NCBI GenBank assembly: GCA_963675135.1
Contig: OY776120.1
Coordinates: forward strand, 10,382,001 to 10,446,000
Length of the DNA: 64,000 bases
Origin: Galeopsis tetrahit
Lineage: Eukaryota > Streptophyta > Magnoliopsida > Lamiales > Lamiaceae
Reading direction: 5' to 3'
The translations under genes were made by a program, and so were the position numbers. Below, one piece after another: positions 34,624-45,263 of the stretch. The notes below the pieces were generated by a model. That model was not told the origin of the DNA, did no database searches, and saw only the letters and a list, made by a program, of their open reading frames with translations. How positions within the stretch are numbered: the first letter of the stretch is position 1; each line of letters opens with the position of its first letter.

Positions 34624-37167
34624 ATGTCTCTTGAGATAAGCGCCAACAAACTACCTAAGTTCCAGGTACAGGATTACGACTATTGGAAGCTAAGGATGGA
34701 AGCCATCTTCAGCTCCACTCATGACTTAATGATCTCTGTCATCACTGAAGGTCCAATTGTGACCATGATCCCAAACACTGCTGCCCTCGACGCAAATCAA
34801 CCCGTGGGTACTCTCGTCAAGAAACCAAGGTCAGAACTTACATCTGAAGAAATGAGACAGAATAATTTGGATAGCTTGGCCAAGAATTACATCTTACACA
34901 CTCTTCCTAATGAGTATCTGGGAAAAGTGTTAAAATGTAAAACTGCCAAAGAAATGTGGGACCGCTTAGCTATCATTTGTGAAGGGACATCCCTAATCAA
35001 AGAAAGCAAGCTTTCCACTGCTGTCCAAAGATTCGAATCATTTCATATGCAAACTGGTGAAACAATAGACCAGTTGGATACTCGATTTACCAAAATCATG
35101 AATGACTTGGAAGTCCTTGGTAAATCTTATACTCCTCGTGAAATCAATCTTAGGATTCTAAAAAGCCTTGATAGTCGATGGAAGATGGTAAAAATGCTTG
35201 TTAAGAATACCCAAGATATAGACGTATGGACAGCAGAGACTATGTTTCAAACTCTAAAGGCTCATGAGTTTGATCTAGACGAAGATGAACCCATAGTAAG
35301 TAGTGACAGAGAATATGCTGTATCTAAGAACGTTGCTTTTAAGGCTAGTTCGTCTAAGATAGACAGGTCTAAGACTAAGACTAGGTCTGCTTCTGTAAAA
35401 GACGAGTTAGATACTGATCTTAGTCTGAAGGATCAGGTAAGCCTCATGGTTAGAAAGTTTGATAGGCTGAATAAACGTTTCGGAAGATATAAGAAGTTCT
35501 ATAGAGAACATAGAGGGTCTGCTTCTAAGAACTCGTCTGAGACCAGACGAGACCGAAACTCGTCCGAAAGGAGAGACGAAGTCTCGAAAGGTAACAGACA
35601 AGATAGAGAGTCTGATAGTAGGAAGATTACTCGTTCTGATAGACGTGATAAACGAAGGAACAACTCTCCTATTAAAAAGGCTACTAATGATCTTGTGTGC
35701 TATAACTGTGAGAAACCAGGTCACTACATATATGAATGTCCAGACCTGAGTACTGATGATCGAGAAGAACGCAAAGCACGAAGGGAACGAAGATACAACC
35801 GTGGTAAAAAGGCAATGATGGCCAATAATGACTCTGACTCTGACTCAGACGAGTTGCCATCATCCTCATCAAGCTACCCGTCTGAACCAGATCACGATGA
35901 AGCATTCATAGTTGATGATGGTCTATGCTTCATGGCTAAAATCGACCAAGAGGTATCATCTATTACTTCTTTTCAATCATGTGATGAATCAGATTCTGAT
36001 GAAAGTGACACTGCCAGTAGCCAAGTAGGAAGTAGTCTTCAGCACTCTACTAGTGCAGTTGAAGACGACCTCCTACTTGCCAACAAGGCATTCATTGAAG
36101 TCAGTGATGAAAACATCACCTTAAGACAAGAAATCATTGATCTTAAGGAAGCTCAGTCTAAAGTAGATCCTAATATAACAGTCCTAAATGAACGCTTGCA
36201 AGAAGAGTTGAGACAACTCAAAGACAAGTGTGCATTGACAGACAAGTTGTATCAAGACCTACTTAAGACACATGCGACTGAGAAACATGAATTCAATGTC
36301 TTACAAAGCAAGCTCAAAAAGCTTGAAGAACGTAATAAGTTCTTAGAAACCGAGGTTGTCACATTAGACCTTAAACTTACTGACCTGGTTAACTCATCTA
36401 AGGTTAACCTTGAATTGTCAGATAGGTATAGGGCTCCTGCTGACAAGACAGGCATAGGTGCTGAGACACCCAGCTCGTCTACTCTAGTTCCTAAGAACCC
36501 TACTATTTTCATCTCAAGCTCTTTGACTAATGATAAAGGAAAAGAACCATTGATATACGATATTGACACTCCATCAAAAGGTACTGTACCAAAACAAGCT
36601 CGAGTTAACATTCCAATTACCAAAGGTGGTAAAAAGAAAGTTAACAACAAGCCTGTTCCGTTTAAGACAAGTCAACAAAGGACTAGGAATCGTGGACGAC
36701 CAAATCAGGTCAGATACGAGGACTGGTATCCAGAGGAGACTAGTACTAGACAAGTACAGACTAGACGACAAGAGTCTAGACCTCCTTTCATAAGGCAGTC
36801 TCAACTCTACTCGTCTAGACCTAGACAGGAAGGTCCAAAATATCGTACACAAGCTGTTCTATATCCTCCACCTTTGTCATATGATATCAAAGGAGAAGAA
36901 AGACCTAAACATGTCCATAAACTGTATGGACCTAATGCATATAAACCCTATTCTGACTATCATAGACAAGTGCCTGCTCAAGTAGAGATTAAGTCAAAAG
37001 GCTATCTCCAAAGAGTAGACCCGAACTCGACTGATAGGCCAGATAAGGACAACAAGGTCTTATTTTGCAACAAATATGGTCGAAAGCTTAGAAGGTCAAA
37101 CTTGTTCAGGACTCCAATGTATATTTGGATTCCATTGAACTCGACTAACCCCCAAGGACCCCAATAA
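34624..37167 (+). CDS. gag: Sirevirus Gag
   Basis: An 847-residue capsid-type protein that packages the element RNA. The N-terminal region has the Copia gag pattern (QVQDYDYWKLRMEAI, SLAKNYILHTLPNEY, TAKEMWDRL). A CCHC zinc knuckle, CYNCEKPGHYIYEC, lies near residues 358-371. Around it are Arg/Lys/Ser-rich stretches. A long predicted coiled-coil-like region (about 490-600) and a basic C-terminal tail follow. Extended Gag is a known trait of Sireviruses. The ATG at 34624 is about 200 bases after the primer site. The frame ends in TAA, with in-frame coding-like sequence (TRRVPKLC) continuing after it, so the stop may have replaced a sense codon. Confidence 0.92.
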   Translation: MSLEISANKLPKFQVQDYDYWKLRMEAIFSSTHDLMISVITEGPIVTMIPNTAALDANQPVGTLVKKPRSELTSEEMRQNNLDSLAKNYILHTLPNEYLGKVLKCKTAKEMWDRLAIICEGTSLIKESKLSTAVQRFESFHMQTGETIDQLDTRFTKIMNDLEVLGKSYTPREINLRILKSLDSRWKMVKMLVKNTQDIDVWTAETMFQTLKAHEFDLDEDEPIVSSDREYAVSKNVAFKASSSKIDRSKTKTRSASVKDELDTDLSLKDQVSLMVRKFDRLNKRFGRYKKFYREHRGSASKNSSETRRDRNSSERRDEVSKGNRQDRESDSRKITRSDRRDKRRNNSPIKKATNDLVCYNCEKPGHYIYECPDLSTDDREERKARRERRYNRGKKAMMANNDSDSDSDELPSSSSSYPSEPDHDEAFIVDDGLCFMAKIDQEVSSITSFQSCDESDSDESDTASSQVGSSLQHSTSAVEDDLLLANKAFIEVSDENITLRQEIIDLKEAQSKVDPNITVLNERLQEELRQLKDKCALTDKLYQDLLKTHATEKHEFNVLQSKLKKLEERNKFLETEVVTLDLKLTDLVNSSKVNLELSDRYRAPADKTGIGAETPSSSTLVPKNPTIFISSSLTNDKGKEPLIYDIDTPSKGTVPKQARVNIPITKGGKKKVNNKPVPFKTSQQRTRNRGRPNQVRYEDWYPEETSTRQVQTRRQESRPPFIRQSQLYSSRPRQEGPKYRTQAVLYPPPLSYDIKGEERPKHVHKLYGPNAYKPYSDYHRQVPAQVEIKSKGYLQRVDPNSTDRPDKDNKVLFCNKYGRKLRRSNLFRTPMYIWIPLNSTNPQGPQ

Positions 37168-37187
37168 ACAAGGAGGGTACCTAAATT

Positions 37188-40100
37188 ATGTATTATCATC
37201 TATTGCAGGGTCGACTCGATCTATACAAGAAAGGTGGATCAACAGGAGAAACTTGGTACATAGACAGTGGCTGTTCGCACCACATGACTGGTACTAAGAC
37301 TCTCTTATCAAGCTATCGTGAGCAAGAAGGACCAAAAGTGATATTTGGTGATAGCTCCATTGCTGTTACTAAAGGATTTGGTTACATTCGGAATGGTGAC
37401 ATAGAAATTCAAGACGTTTCTTATGTTGAAGGCTTGAAATACAATTTACTCTCTGTTTCACAATTTTGTGATCGTGGATACAAGGTGCAGTTCAAGAGTC
37501 AGAAATGTGAAATCATCGACAAGAAAACACACACAGTCCTACTAGTCGGCATTAGACAAGGAAGTGTGTACATAGTGAACTGGAACAGTTGTCCGAGGGA
37601 CACCTGTCTACTTACTAAGAATCCTAAAGAACTTGGCTGGCTCTGGCATAGACGCCTTTGTCATCTAAACTTTAAAGTTCTTAATAAGATAGCCAGAGAC
37701 TACCTTGTGGAAGGTATTCCCAATGAAGTCTACTATAAGTCACATGTATGCACCTCCTGTCAAAAAGGTAAACAGGTGAAGGGCTCTTTTAAATCTATTC
37801 CATCCCTCTCAACCAGTAGAGTTCTTGAACTTCTACATATGGACTTACATGGCCCAATAACTCCTCCAACTTTGAACGGTAGAAGGTACACACTTGTTGT
37901 AGTAGACGACTATTCTAAGTTCACTTGGGTAGTCTTCTTACACAAGAAGAGTGATACACAAACACTTTTGCCTGATCTATTGAAGAAGTTACAGGTTGAG
38001 AAGAATCAGTCAATTGTCAAGATACGTAGTGACAAGGGTACTGAATTCATTAACTGCTATATTAACGAATTTTGTTCCAAGCGTGGCATCCAGCACCTTA
38101 CTAGTGCAGCTAGGACACCACAGCAAAATGGAGTAGCAGAACGAAGGAACAGAACTCTTAAGGAGGCCTGCAGGACCATGCTGACAGAGTATAATACGCC
38201 TCAGAAATTTTGGGCAGAAGCTATCAACACTGCTTGCCACTCACAAAATAGAAGTGCTATCAATAAAGCACTAGGTAAGACGCCCTATGAGGTATGGAAA
38301 GGTAGAAAACCCAGAGTTTCATATTTTCATATATTTGGATGCAAGTGTTTCATCCATAACAATGGGAAAAGCAAGTTGAATGCATTCGATGCTAAAGCAG
38401 ACGAGGGGATATTCTTAGGATACTCCTCGACTAGCAAAGCATTTAGAGTATTCAACTACTCAACCCTTTGTGTGGAAGAAACACCACATGTGGTTTTCGA
38501 AGAATCCCAACAGGACCCGTCTGCCAACAAGATCAGTGAGAAAGCTACTGAGCTAACTGTCGAATCTGACAAAGACTCAGAGGTATATGAATCCGTTCAA
38601 GCATATAATCCATTTATAAAAGCTCTCGAGTCAGACGACCAGAAGAAGGTGAGTGCTCAAGGTAACTCTACTAGACCAGTTGACATACCTAAACTAGTCG
38701 ACTCGTCTACTCCTATTAAATCTTCTGATGATAATGATGTTGACATGCATGATGCTGTACATGATATAGATGATAGTATTTTTGTTAAGAATAGAAATAC
38801 ATGGAAATCAGCGCATAATACTGAAAATATTATTGGTGACTCTACTGTTGGTGTTAAGACTAGAAGACAACTCTTTGAGTCGCAAGAACAATCTAGTCCA
38901 TCTCTGTTTTGCTGGTGTTGTTTCCTCTCATCTATCGAGCCAAAAACCATTAATGAGGCATTGGCTGATAGTAATTGGATCATTGCTATGCAAGACGAGT
39001 TGAATCAGTTTGTTCGAAACGACGTCTGGGAACTTGTTGATAGACCAAAACATCATAATGTAGTTGGCACCAGATGGATTTTCAAGAATAAGAAAGATGA
39101 GAATGATGTAGTTGTTCGTAATAAGGCTAGACTAGTCGCCCAAGGGTACTCACAAGCTGAAGGCATAGATTATGATGAAACTTATGCTCCTGTTGCTAGA
39201 CTAGAAGCCATTCGATTGTTTCTTGCATATGCTGCTTACATGAAATTTACTGTATATCAAATGGATGTTAAAAGTGCATTTCTTAACGGTATTCTTGTGG
39301 AAGAAGTATATGTTGAACAACCCCCAGGTTTCGAAGTCAAAGGTAATCAGGTATACAAATTAAAGAAGGCCTTATATGGACTAAAGCAAGCTCCAAGAGC
39401 CTGGTACGATACTCTTTCTCAATTTCTATTAGAAAATGGTTTTACTAAAGGCAAGGTAGACACAACCTTGTTTAGAAGACAAGAAGGGAAAGACATTTTA
39501 CTCGTCCAAATTTACGTAGATGACATCATTTTTGGTTCACCTAACAAAGAGCTGAGTGAAAGTTTCTCAACACTCATGCAAAGTAAATTTGAGATGTCTA
39601 TGATGGGTGAAATGAATTACTTTCTTGGACTTCAAGTAAAACAGACCCCTGAAGGGATTTTCATAAATCAAGCAAAATATACTAGAAATCTTCTAGACAA
39701 GTATGGTATTAAGACATGCAAGTCTGCTGGCGTACCTATGCTACCTACATACAGAATGGACCCAGACGAACAAGGTAAGTGTACTGATCAAACTCATTAT
39801 CGTGGTCTAATTGGTTCATTACTGTACTTGACTGCTAGCAGACCTGATATTGCATTTTCTGTTGGTGTATGTGCTCGCTTTCAAGCTAATCCAAAAGAGA
39901 GTCATATGGAAACCACTAAAAGGATTTTGAAATATTTGAAAGGAACCATCAATCGTGGTATATGGTATCCTTCAAATGATGATTTATCTCTAAGTGGCTA
40001 CTCTGATTCTGATTTTGGTGGTTGTAGAATAGATAGGAAATCTACATCTGGTTCTTGTCAATTCTTAGGCACAAAACTCATTTCATGGTTTTCGAAAAAG

Positions 40101-40469
40101 CAGACAAGTGTTGCTACCTCTACTACTGAAGCCGAGTATATGGCTGCTGGTAGTTGCTGTAGTCAATTATTATGGCTTATTCAACAGCTTAGAGATTATA
40201 ATATTTGTGAATCAAATGTTCCTATATTCTGTGATAGTAATAGTGCAATTGCCATTACACAAAATCCTGTTCTGCACACACGTTGTAAGCATGTTGATGT
40301 GAAACACCATTTCATACGTGATCATGTAGAAAAGAAGGATATTCGCATGGAAAAGATTCATACTGAGTTTCAAAGAGCTGATATTTTTACAAAACCATTA
40401 GCTGAGGCACGATTTCGTGAATTATGCATTAGTTTAGGGCTAATTGATTTAGATCCTACTTGCCTATAG
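37188..40469 (+). CDS. pol: Sirevirus Pol (protease, integrase, RT, RNase H)
   Basis: 1093 residues. Protease WYIDSGCSHHMTG is near residues 23-35, pre-integrase LWHRRLCHLNFK near 150, integrase with DDYSKFTW, SDKGTEFI (about 280) and AERRNR (about 317) in D-35-E spacing. The linker region is followed by reverse transcriptase with YVDDIIFGS near 775. RNase H has SGYSDSDFGGC, TEAEYMAA and DSNSAIAITQNP, ending ADIFTKPLAEARF. This is a full Copia pol with no internal stop. It is in a different frame from gag, 20 bases after the gag stop, and the first ATG is given as start. Expression may need frameshifting, or the junction may be damaged. Confidence 0.95.
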   Translation: MYYHLLQGRLDLYKKGGSTGETWYIDSGCSHHMTGTKTLLSSYREQEGPKVIFGDSSIAVTKGFGYIRNGDIEIQDVSYVEGLKYNLLSVSQFCDRGYKVQFKSQKCEIIDKKTHTVLLVGIRQGSVYIVNWNSCPRDTCLLTKNPKELGWLWHRRLCHLNFKVLNKIARDYLVEGIPNEVYYKSHVCTSCQKGKQVKGSFKSIPSLSTSRVLELLHMDLHGPITPPTLNGRRYTLVVVDDYSKFTWVVFLHKKSDTQTLLPDLLKKLQVEKNQSIVKIRSDKGTEFINCYINEFCSKRGIQHLTSAARTPQQNGVAERRNRTLKEACRTMLTEYNTPQKFWAEAINTACHSQNRSAINKALGKTPYEVWKGRKPRVSYFHIFGCKCFIHNNGKSKLNAFDAKADEGIFLGYSSTSKAFRVFNYSTLCVEETPHVVFEESQQDPSANKISEKATELTVESDKDSEVYESVQAYNPFIKALESDDQKKVSAQGNSTRPVDIPKLVDSSTPIKSSDDNDVDMHDAVHDIDDSIFVKNRNTWKSAHNTENIIGDSTVGVKTRRQLFESQEQSSPSLFCWCCFLSSIEPKTINEALADSNWIIAMQDELNQFVRNDVWELVDRPKHHNVVGTRWIFKNKKDENDVVVRNKARLVAQGYSQAEGIDYDETYAPVARLEAIRLFLAYAAYMKFTVYQMDVKSAFLNGILVEEVYVEQPPGFEVKGNQVYKLKKALYGLKQAPRAWYDTLSQFLLENGFTKGKVDTTLFRRQEGKDILLVQIYVDDIIFGSPNKELSESFSTLMQSKFEMSMMGEMNYFLGLQVKQTPEGIFINQAKYTRNLLDKYGIKTCKSAGVPMLPTYRMDPDEQGKCTDQTHYRGLIGSLLYLTASRPDIAFSVGVCARFQANPKESHMETTKRILKYLKGTINRGIWYPSNDDLSLSGYSDSDFGGCRIDRKSTSGSCQFLGTKLISWFSKKQTSVATSTTEAEYMAAGSCCSQLLWLIQQLRDYNICESNVPIFCDSNSAIAITQNPVLHTRCKHVDVKHHFIRDHVEKKDIRMEKIHTEFQRADIFTKPLAEARFRELCISLGLIDLDPTCL

Positions 40470-41319
40470 CTGTGTACTAACCAGACAGGTACATCAAATG
40501 AAGTATGGAGACAAGATCACTAGACTAGGGCACTCGTCTACTCACTCAATAGACAGGTATACAAGGCTAGACAAGGTGACTAGACAACCCGATGAGGAAG
40601 CTGGTAAAGCTGAGGGTAAAACTAAGGGAATAAACATTTAAGGGGGAATTTATGATTTCTTAAATATCCTTATGTTGACTCTTATGTGGGTCAATAGTCA
40701 TCTTGTTCGAAACCTTGATCATTACCTTAGATTGATATTCATCTTATTTATTGTTACTTTACTTGTATCATCGATTACACGTTGAATGTGATAAGATAGG
40801 TACATGAAGTCGTTCGATGTTCAGAATAGATATGCACAGACAAAGGGGGAACTCGTCTTGTGTACTTAAGTCAACTCGACTGGTGGAGCTTATGTCTACT
40901 CGTCTGTTCTGGATGGACTCGAACAAGACAAGCTAAGTTTTTTTTAAAAAGCTAAGTGTTTAATCAAAACGGATTAAGAATATTATAGTATGTAGGTATT
41001 GATAGAATTTGAAAAACCCTTGAATTAGATTTATACACTCTCATTTGATGTGGTGTATACATCCAGTTCTCACTTATCTACACTAAGACAGATGAGTTCA
41101 CTCCTCTGTTCTAACTAAGAAAGGGCGGATTTCAAATTTTACAATATCAAATTACATACTACTCTCGGTTCCGTAACCGAATGCCAAAGGTCTTAACCGT
41201 CTTGATCAAAACCCAATTATCACACGACTTAGTCACATTTGTGTTAATTCCTTGTTTTAACTCAAGAAGTTTTTGCCTCTCCCTATTTTCAAGCATTTCA
41301 GTTACTGATTATTATTGAG
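40470..41319 (+). promoter_or_regulatory. Spacer between pol and ORF3 with extra purine tracts
   Basis: No coding frame. Contains TTAAGGGGGAATTTATG near 40639 and CAAAGGGGGAACTCG near 40852, both resembling the polypurine tract at 45249. Sireviruses are known to carry extra tract copies in this area. A splice acceptor or promoter for ORF3 would be expected here, but none can be proven by eye. Confidence 0.5.
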
Positions 41320-44300
41320 ATGTCTACTCGATCAATTTTCGATCTTAGAACTAACATGCAGGTCACATTCGACCTCGGACGGTACATTTCCGATAACAAA
41401 GTAAATGTAGAACCATCTGTGTTCTTCAAGGGCAATCACTCAGACGACGATGCTGAGATTCTGGCTAAATGCACTCGATGTGGGCTCAAACCGTATCTAG
41501 AATCATTTCCTCAAGTGGTCTTGGAGGAGGAGGTGCTAGAATTTTATGCCAACGTCATCAGACAGGGTGATATTATTGAGTCGTTTATTGGTGAAGATCG
41601 TGTGCAAATCACTCCAGAAACGATGTTCAACCATCTACAGCTGCCCATCGGTTCAATTGACATTGATAATTATGCACTTGGACAAGAAATTCGATATTTG
41701 AGCATCTTCTGTGGCAAGAAGTTGAAACAGAAACCGGATGGCAAGTATGCTCCAGTCAAGAAGGGTGATCTTCTTAAAAAATATCGCACATTGTTGGATA
41801 TTGCCAGCAAAATTCTGTTAAGTTCGACTGGTTCTCATGACTCTGTGACCTTTGTGAAGGCAAGGGTTATGGCTGTAATTTTTGACGGTATCACTGAATG
41901 CAATTGGTTCAAGCTGATTGCAGACCGCATTATGTATTTTGAGCGCAGTGTTCGAGTAGATGACAATACTCGAAATTGGGTGGTGTCTACTGCTGTTGGT
42001 TATGGTAATAAGCTAAGTATCTTACTTCCTCTCCTAATGCCAAACAAGACGAAATGGAGCAAAGGAAAGCCATTTCATCCTTTGAAGTTTTACTTGAAGA
42101 AAGGGGCAGTAAGGAAACAGGCTGCTGCTAGGCCATCTGCACCTAGACAAGCCAGAATTGACCCCATGGAGGCTTTGCCATATGCTGGTGAATCTGGATC
42201 TTCAGAAGATGAGTCCGTTGAAGACAAGCCAATGGAAGCTGCACAAGACTCATCTAGTGCAGAAGACTCAGAGCAGACTCAGTCAGAAGAAGAGTCGACT
42301 CAAGAGCAGGAGTCGAGTGGACAAATACCTGAGATGTACACTTTGGTGAGAGTCGATTCGCCTACTCGTCCAGCCGAGTCGAGTGTACAGGTTGGTTCTA
42401 CTACTCAATCTGTTTCAATTCCTCTCTCTCTCCCATCCTCTTCTGTTCGAACCAAGGCAAGATCACATCGATCTAGGCCTAGACCTATTCCCACAACTTC
42501 ACAAGTGCTGCCAGCATATCCGCTGAGGGTCAGCCTACCTGAAAACACTCCCATAATGGATACAACTGATACTCCGACAGTTGTCATACCAAACCAAGAC
42601 ACATCAAAGCTTTTTGAAACCAGTCCTTTCACACCCTCTCCCTCAACAGAATATGTTGAATCCTTGATCCCATCTACTTCAGATCAGACGATAGTTGCCA
42701 CTGCAACAACTGAGTTAGAGACCCCGACTGAAGTTAGATTCGAATCCTTGGTCTATTATCCCATGTGTCTAAGAGAGAAGCGAGTCCGTTCAAAGATGAG
42801 CAAGAATTTGAAGAAGCAGCTCTCATCTGTTGAAGTCGACTACTCCTCAGAACAGTTTGAGAAACTGGTTCGAATTTGTACTTGGGTGGCCTTGAAAAAG
42901 TCTGGTACAGATGATCTCTTCGAAGTCATCTTAGGAAAGGGTGGTATTTCAAACTTCATGGATTGGGAAATGGAGCAGAAGGAGAACAGTGGTGTTAGTG
43001 ATCACTCAGAGCTTTTCCCAAATCATGCTATCACTGCTCTTGCGAAAAGACTACTTGGTATTTCTGATGACTTGATGAGTTCCGAATTCAAGATTGATGT
43101 TGGTGTTCAGGTTCCAGATCTTGATGATGTGCAAGACATTGTGGTGATTGAAGGTGATCAAGCTGCGTTGATTCAGTCTACTGATCCAGTCTTAGATTTG
43201 GACAATGTCTCAGATCAGTTGAGAGGCATTGTGTTCAAATTTCAGATAGAACATGCTGATAGTCCAAGATCAGATTTTACTTTTATAAATCGTTATTCTG
43301 ATGATTTACTGCCATTTGAACTTTGTGGATACATGAAGAAGTTGCATGCCTTATTGAAGAAGGACATAGCTATTGCTGAAAAGAAGGCTCATGAAGCGAA
43401 GTTTGCTATTATCTCTTACTCTCCTCAACTTAATCTAAGAGCTATTGCTGGAAGTGTGCTTCCAGAGGTTGATCCAGTTGAAGACGAGGTCTTGGCTACT
43501 GTTCCAGCAGATCAGTTGGTGAAAGTTTTAATTCCGGCAGATGAAGTCATGCTTGATGCTCCTCATGTTGAGATTGGACAGTCATCTCATGCTATCTCAG
43601 CCGCCTCAATAGATGAGTTGAAGGACGAATTGAAAGCTGTTGTCAAAGCATCGATTGATAAGTTTCTTAAATCTGATATCCAGAAGATTCTTACTGAACA
43701 AAACAATGTCCTTGTGACAAGTTCAAAAGATTTGATAGTTGATGCAGTCAGTCAGGTAGATGAAGAATACAGACAGCACATGTTTGAGCAACTTGAGGGA
43801 TTTCTTCAAGATCAAGTTGAATACTCAGAGAAAAGCTCAGTCGATTTTGCTCGCGTACTAGCTACTGAATCCAGGAAGTTGGAACGAGTCTATAGAGCAA
43901 GAATCGAAGTTGCTGATGTTCAGAGGAAGGAAGCATATGATCAGCTAACTCAAGCTCAACAACTTATCTCAGCTATGACTGATGAAAACAAGAAGTTACG
44001 TTTAACTGCTACACATTTTAAGAATGAGTTGAATTTATCTACTCAGAAGCTAGACTTGGTTGCGACCAAGCTGGACAAGTTAAGTCAAAACAAGTCGCAT
44101 GAGAAGCAAATTGAGAAAGCTACAGATCTTATGAAGCAGGCGATGATGGAAGAAATGACTCGGTTCACTTCTCTTTTCTCTCTCAAGGCATCTGATGAAG
44201 CCAAAAAGGGGGAAGAGGCAAGTCGAGTTGAATTTGCTGCTGAAGGAGTGAAAGAGGCAAGTGCTGAACCAGAAGCTAAAGATGCTGCTGAAGCTATGCA

Positions 44301-45087
44301 AGATCTTAAGAGGCCTAAGAGAGGCAGGGGCAGATTGGTTAAAACTGCAGAAGCTGAGCAAGCTAAAGTTGAAGCTGAAGAGTTGAAGAAGAAGGAGAAG
44401 GGCAAGTCTATTGTGTCTCCAGAAGCTGAAGTTCAGAAGAGAATGGTATCGAAAAGGAAGTCTATTACCATTGAAGAAGCTGAAGTGCAGAAGAGAATGG
44501 TATCGAAAAGGAAGTCTATTACCATTGAAGAGCCTACTCCTGAAGCTGGTATTTTGAAGAAGCAAAAGATTGATGAGCCAAGTGATGAAGCTCATTATGC
44601 GAAGAAGAAGAAGATAGAAAAACACATTGAAAGTTTGTTGAAGCAGAAGCCTGATGAAGATCAAATAGAAGACAAGCTCATTGATCACTTTATTGACAAA
44701 GAACATCGTCAAGATTGGATGAAAGTGAAAAGGCAATGGGAACTAGATCACTGGATTATCAGGAAGTTTGGAGATTCTGATAACTCTGACGATCTTTATG
44801 CTATGTTTGACAAGTTCATGGAAGGACAGCATAAGATGCTATGGAACTTAATCATAAGGATATCTGCTGCTGCTAATTTTAATATTCTTGTTCCTGGTTT
44901 TCCGAAATGGAAGTGTCCTATGACTAGTTCAGGTAAAAGGGCAGATGTGAACCAGATCAAGAAGTATGAAGATGAGCTGCTAGACAATGAGAAGATTGAA
45001 GACGAAGAACATATCCAAGGAATCCATACTAGACTACTCAATGCTTTCTGTGTTCCAGATTCAGAAAGAGGTAATTTTCAAGTATAG
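41320..45087 (+). CDS. Sirevirus third ORF (envelope-position protein)
   Basis: 1255 residues, uninterrupted. The N-terminal 250 residues resemble the plant transposon protein domain found in Sirevirus third ORFs (VVLEEEVLEFYANVI, ITPETMFNHLQLPIG). Then come a Ser/Glu/Pro-rich low-complexity region (about 280-480), a mid region, a long helical segment with heptad spacing (about 800-960), and a Lys/Glu-rich tail with an exact 18-residue tandem duplication (EAEVQKRMVSKRKSITIE). I see no signal peptide and no membrane-spanning stretch, so nothing here supports an envelope glycoprotein despite the position and the common 'env-like' label. Its role is unknown. The open frame over 3.7 kb suggests recent selection or recent insertion. 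Confidence 0.85.
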   Translation: MSTRSIFDLRTNMQVTFDLGRYISDNKVNVEPSVFFKGNHSDDDAEILAKCTRCGLKPYLESFPQVVLEEEVLEFYANVIRQGDIIESFIGEDRVQITPETMFNHLQLPIGSIDIDNYALGQEIRYLSIFCGKKLKQKPDGKYAPVKKGDLLKKYRTLLDIASKILLSSTGSHDSVTFVKARVMAVIFDGITECNWFKLIADRIMYFERSVRVDDNTRNWVVSTAVGYGNKLSILLPLLMPNKTKWSKGKPFHPLKFYLKKGAVRKQAAARPSAPRQARIDPMEALPYAGESGSSEDESVEDKPMEAAQDSSSAEDSEQTQSEEESTQEQESSGQIPEMYTLVRVDSPTRPAESSVQVGSTTQSVSIPLSLPSSSVRTKARSHRSRPRPIPTTSQVLPAYPLRVSLPENTPIMDTTDTPTVVIPNQDTSKLFETSPFTPSPSTEYVESLIPSTSDQTIVATATTELETPTEVRFESLVYYPMCLREKRVRSKMSKNLKKQLSSVEVDYSSEQFEKLVRICTWVALKKSGTDDLFEVILGKGGISNFMDWEMEQKENSGVSDHSELFPNHAITALAKRLLGISDDLMSSEFKIDVGVQVPDLDDVQDIVVIEGDQAALIQSTDPVLDLDNVSDQLRGIVFKFQIEHADSPRSDFTFINRYSDDLLPFELCGYMKKLHALLKKDIAIAEKKAHEAKFAIISYSPQLNLRAIAGSVLPEVDPVEDEVLATVPADQLVKVLIPADEVMLDAPHVEIGQSSHAISAASIDELKDELKAVVKASIDKFLKSDIQKILTEQNNVLVTSSKDLIVDAVSQVDEEYRQHMFEQLEGFLQDQVEYSEKSSVDFARVLATESRKLERVYRARIEVADVQRKEAYDQLTQAQQLISAMTDENKKLRLTATHFKNELNLSTQKLDLVATKLDKLSQNKSHEKQIEKATDLMKQAMMEEMTRFTSLFSLKASDEAKKGEEASRVEFAAEGVKEASAEPEAKDAAEAMQDLKRPKRGRGRLVKTAEAEQAKVEAEELKKKEKGKSIVSPEAEVQKRMVSKRKSITIEEAEVQKRMVSKRKSITIEEPTPEAGILKKQKIDEPSDEAHYAKKKKIEKHIESLLKQKPDEDQIEDKLIDHFIDKEHRQDWMKVKRQWELDHWIIRKFGDSDNSDDLYAMFDKFMEGQHKMLWNLIIRISAAANFNILVPGFPKWKCPMTSSGKRADVNQIKKYEDELLDNEKIEDEEHIQGIHTRLLNAFCVPDSERGNFQV
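44422..44529 (+). repeat. 54-bp exact in-frame tandem duplication in ORF3
   Basis: Units 44422-44475 and 44476-44529 differ at one base (GTTCAG versus GTGCAG) and keep the frame. Confidence 0.9.
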
Positions 45088-45248
45088 TTTAGTTTGTTTT
45101 GATTTCGTTATTCTTGAAGTATTTGTAATATCTACTGATCTACTTCTGAATGAATGAAAAAGATAAAGTACTATTTTGATGTTAAAAGGCAAGATAACTA
45201 CTTAACTAGTCTACTAATAAGAAAAGATTCAAGTAGTTTTGGCTTCAT

Positions 45249-45263
45249 CAAAAAGGGGGAAAT
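45249..45263 (+). promoter_or_regulatory. Sirevirus polypurine tract
   Basis: AAAAAGGGGGAAAT lies directly before the 3' LTR. It is the expected primer for plus-strand DNA synthesis. Confidence 0.9.

Noticed and set aside
44080..44736. 218-codon minus-strand ORF
   Set aside because: Antisense shadow of the Lys/Glu-rich tail of the Sirevirus third ORF; its Phe/Leu/Ser composition is the mirror of that bias.
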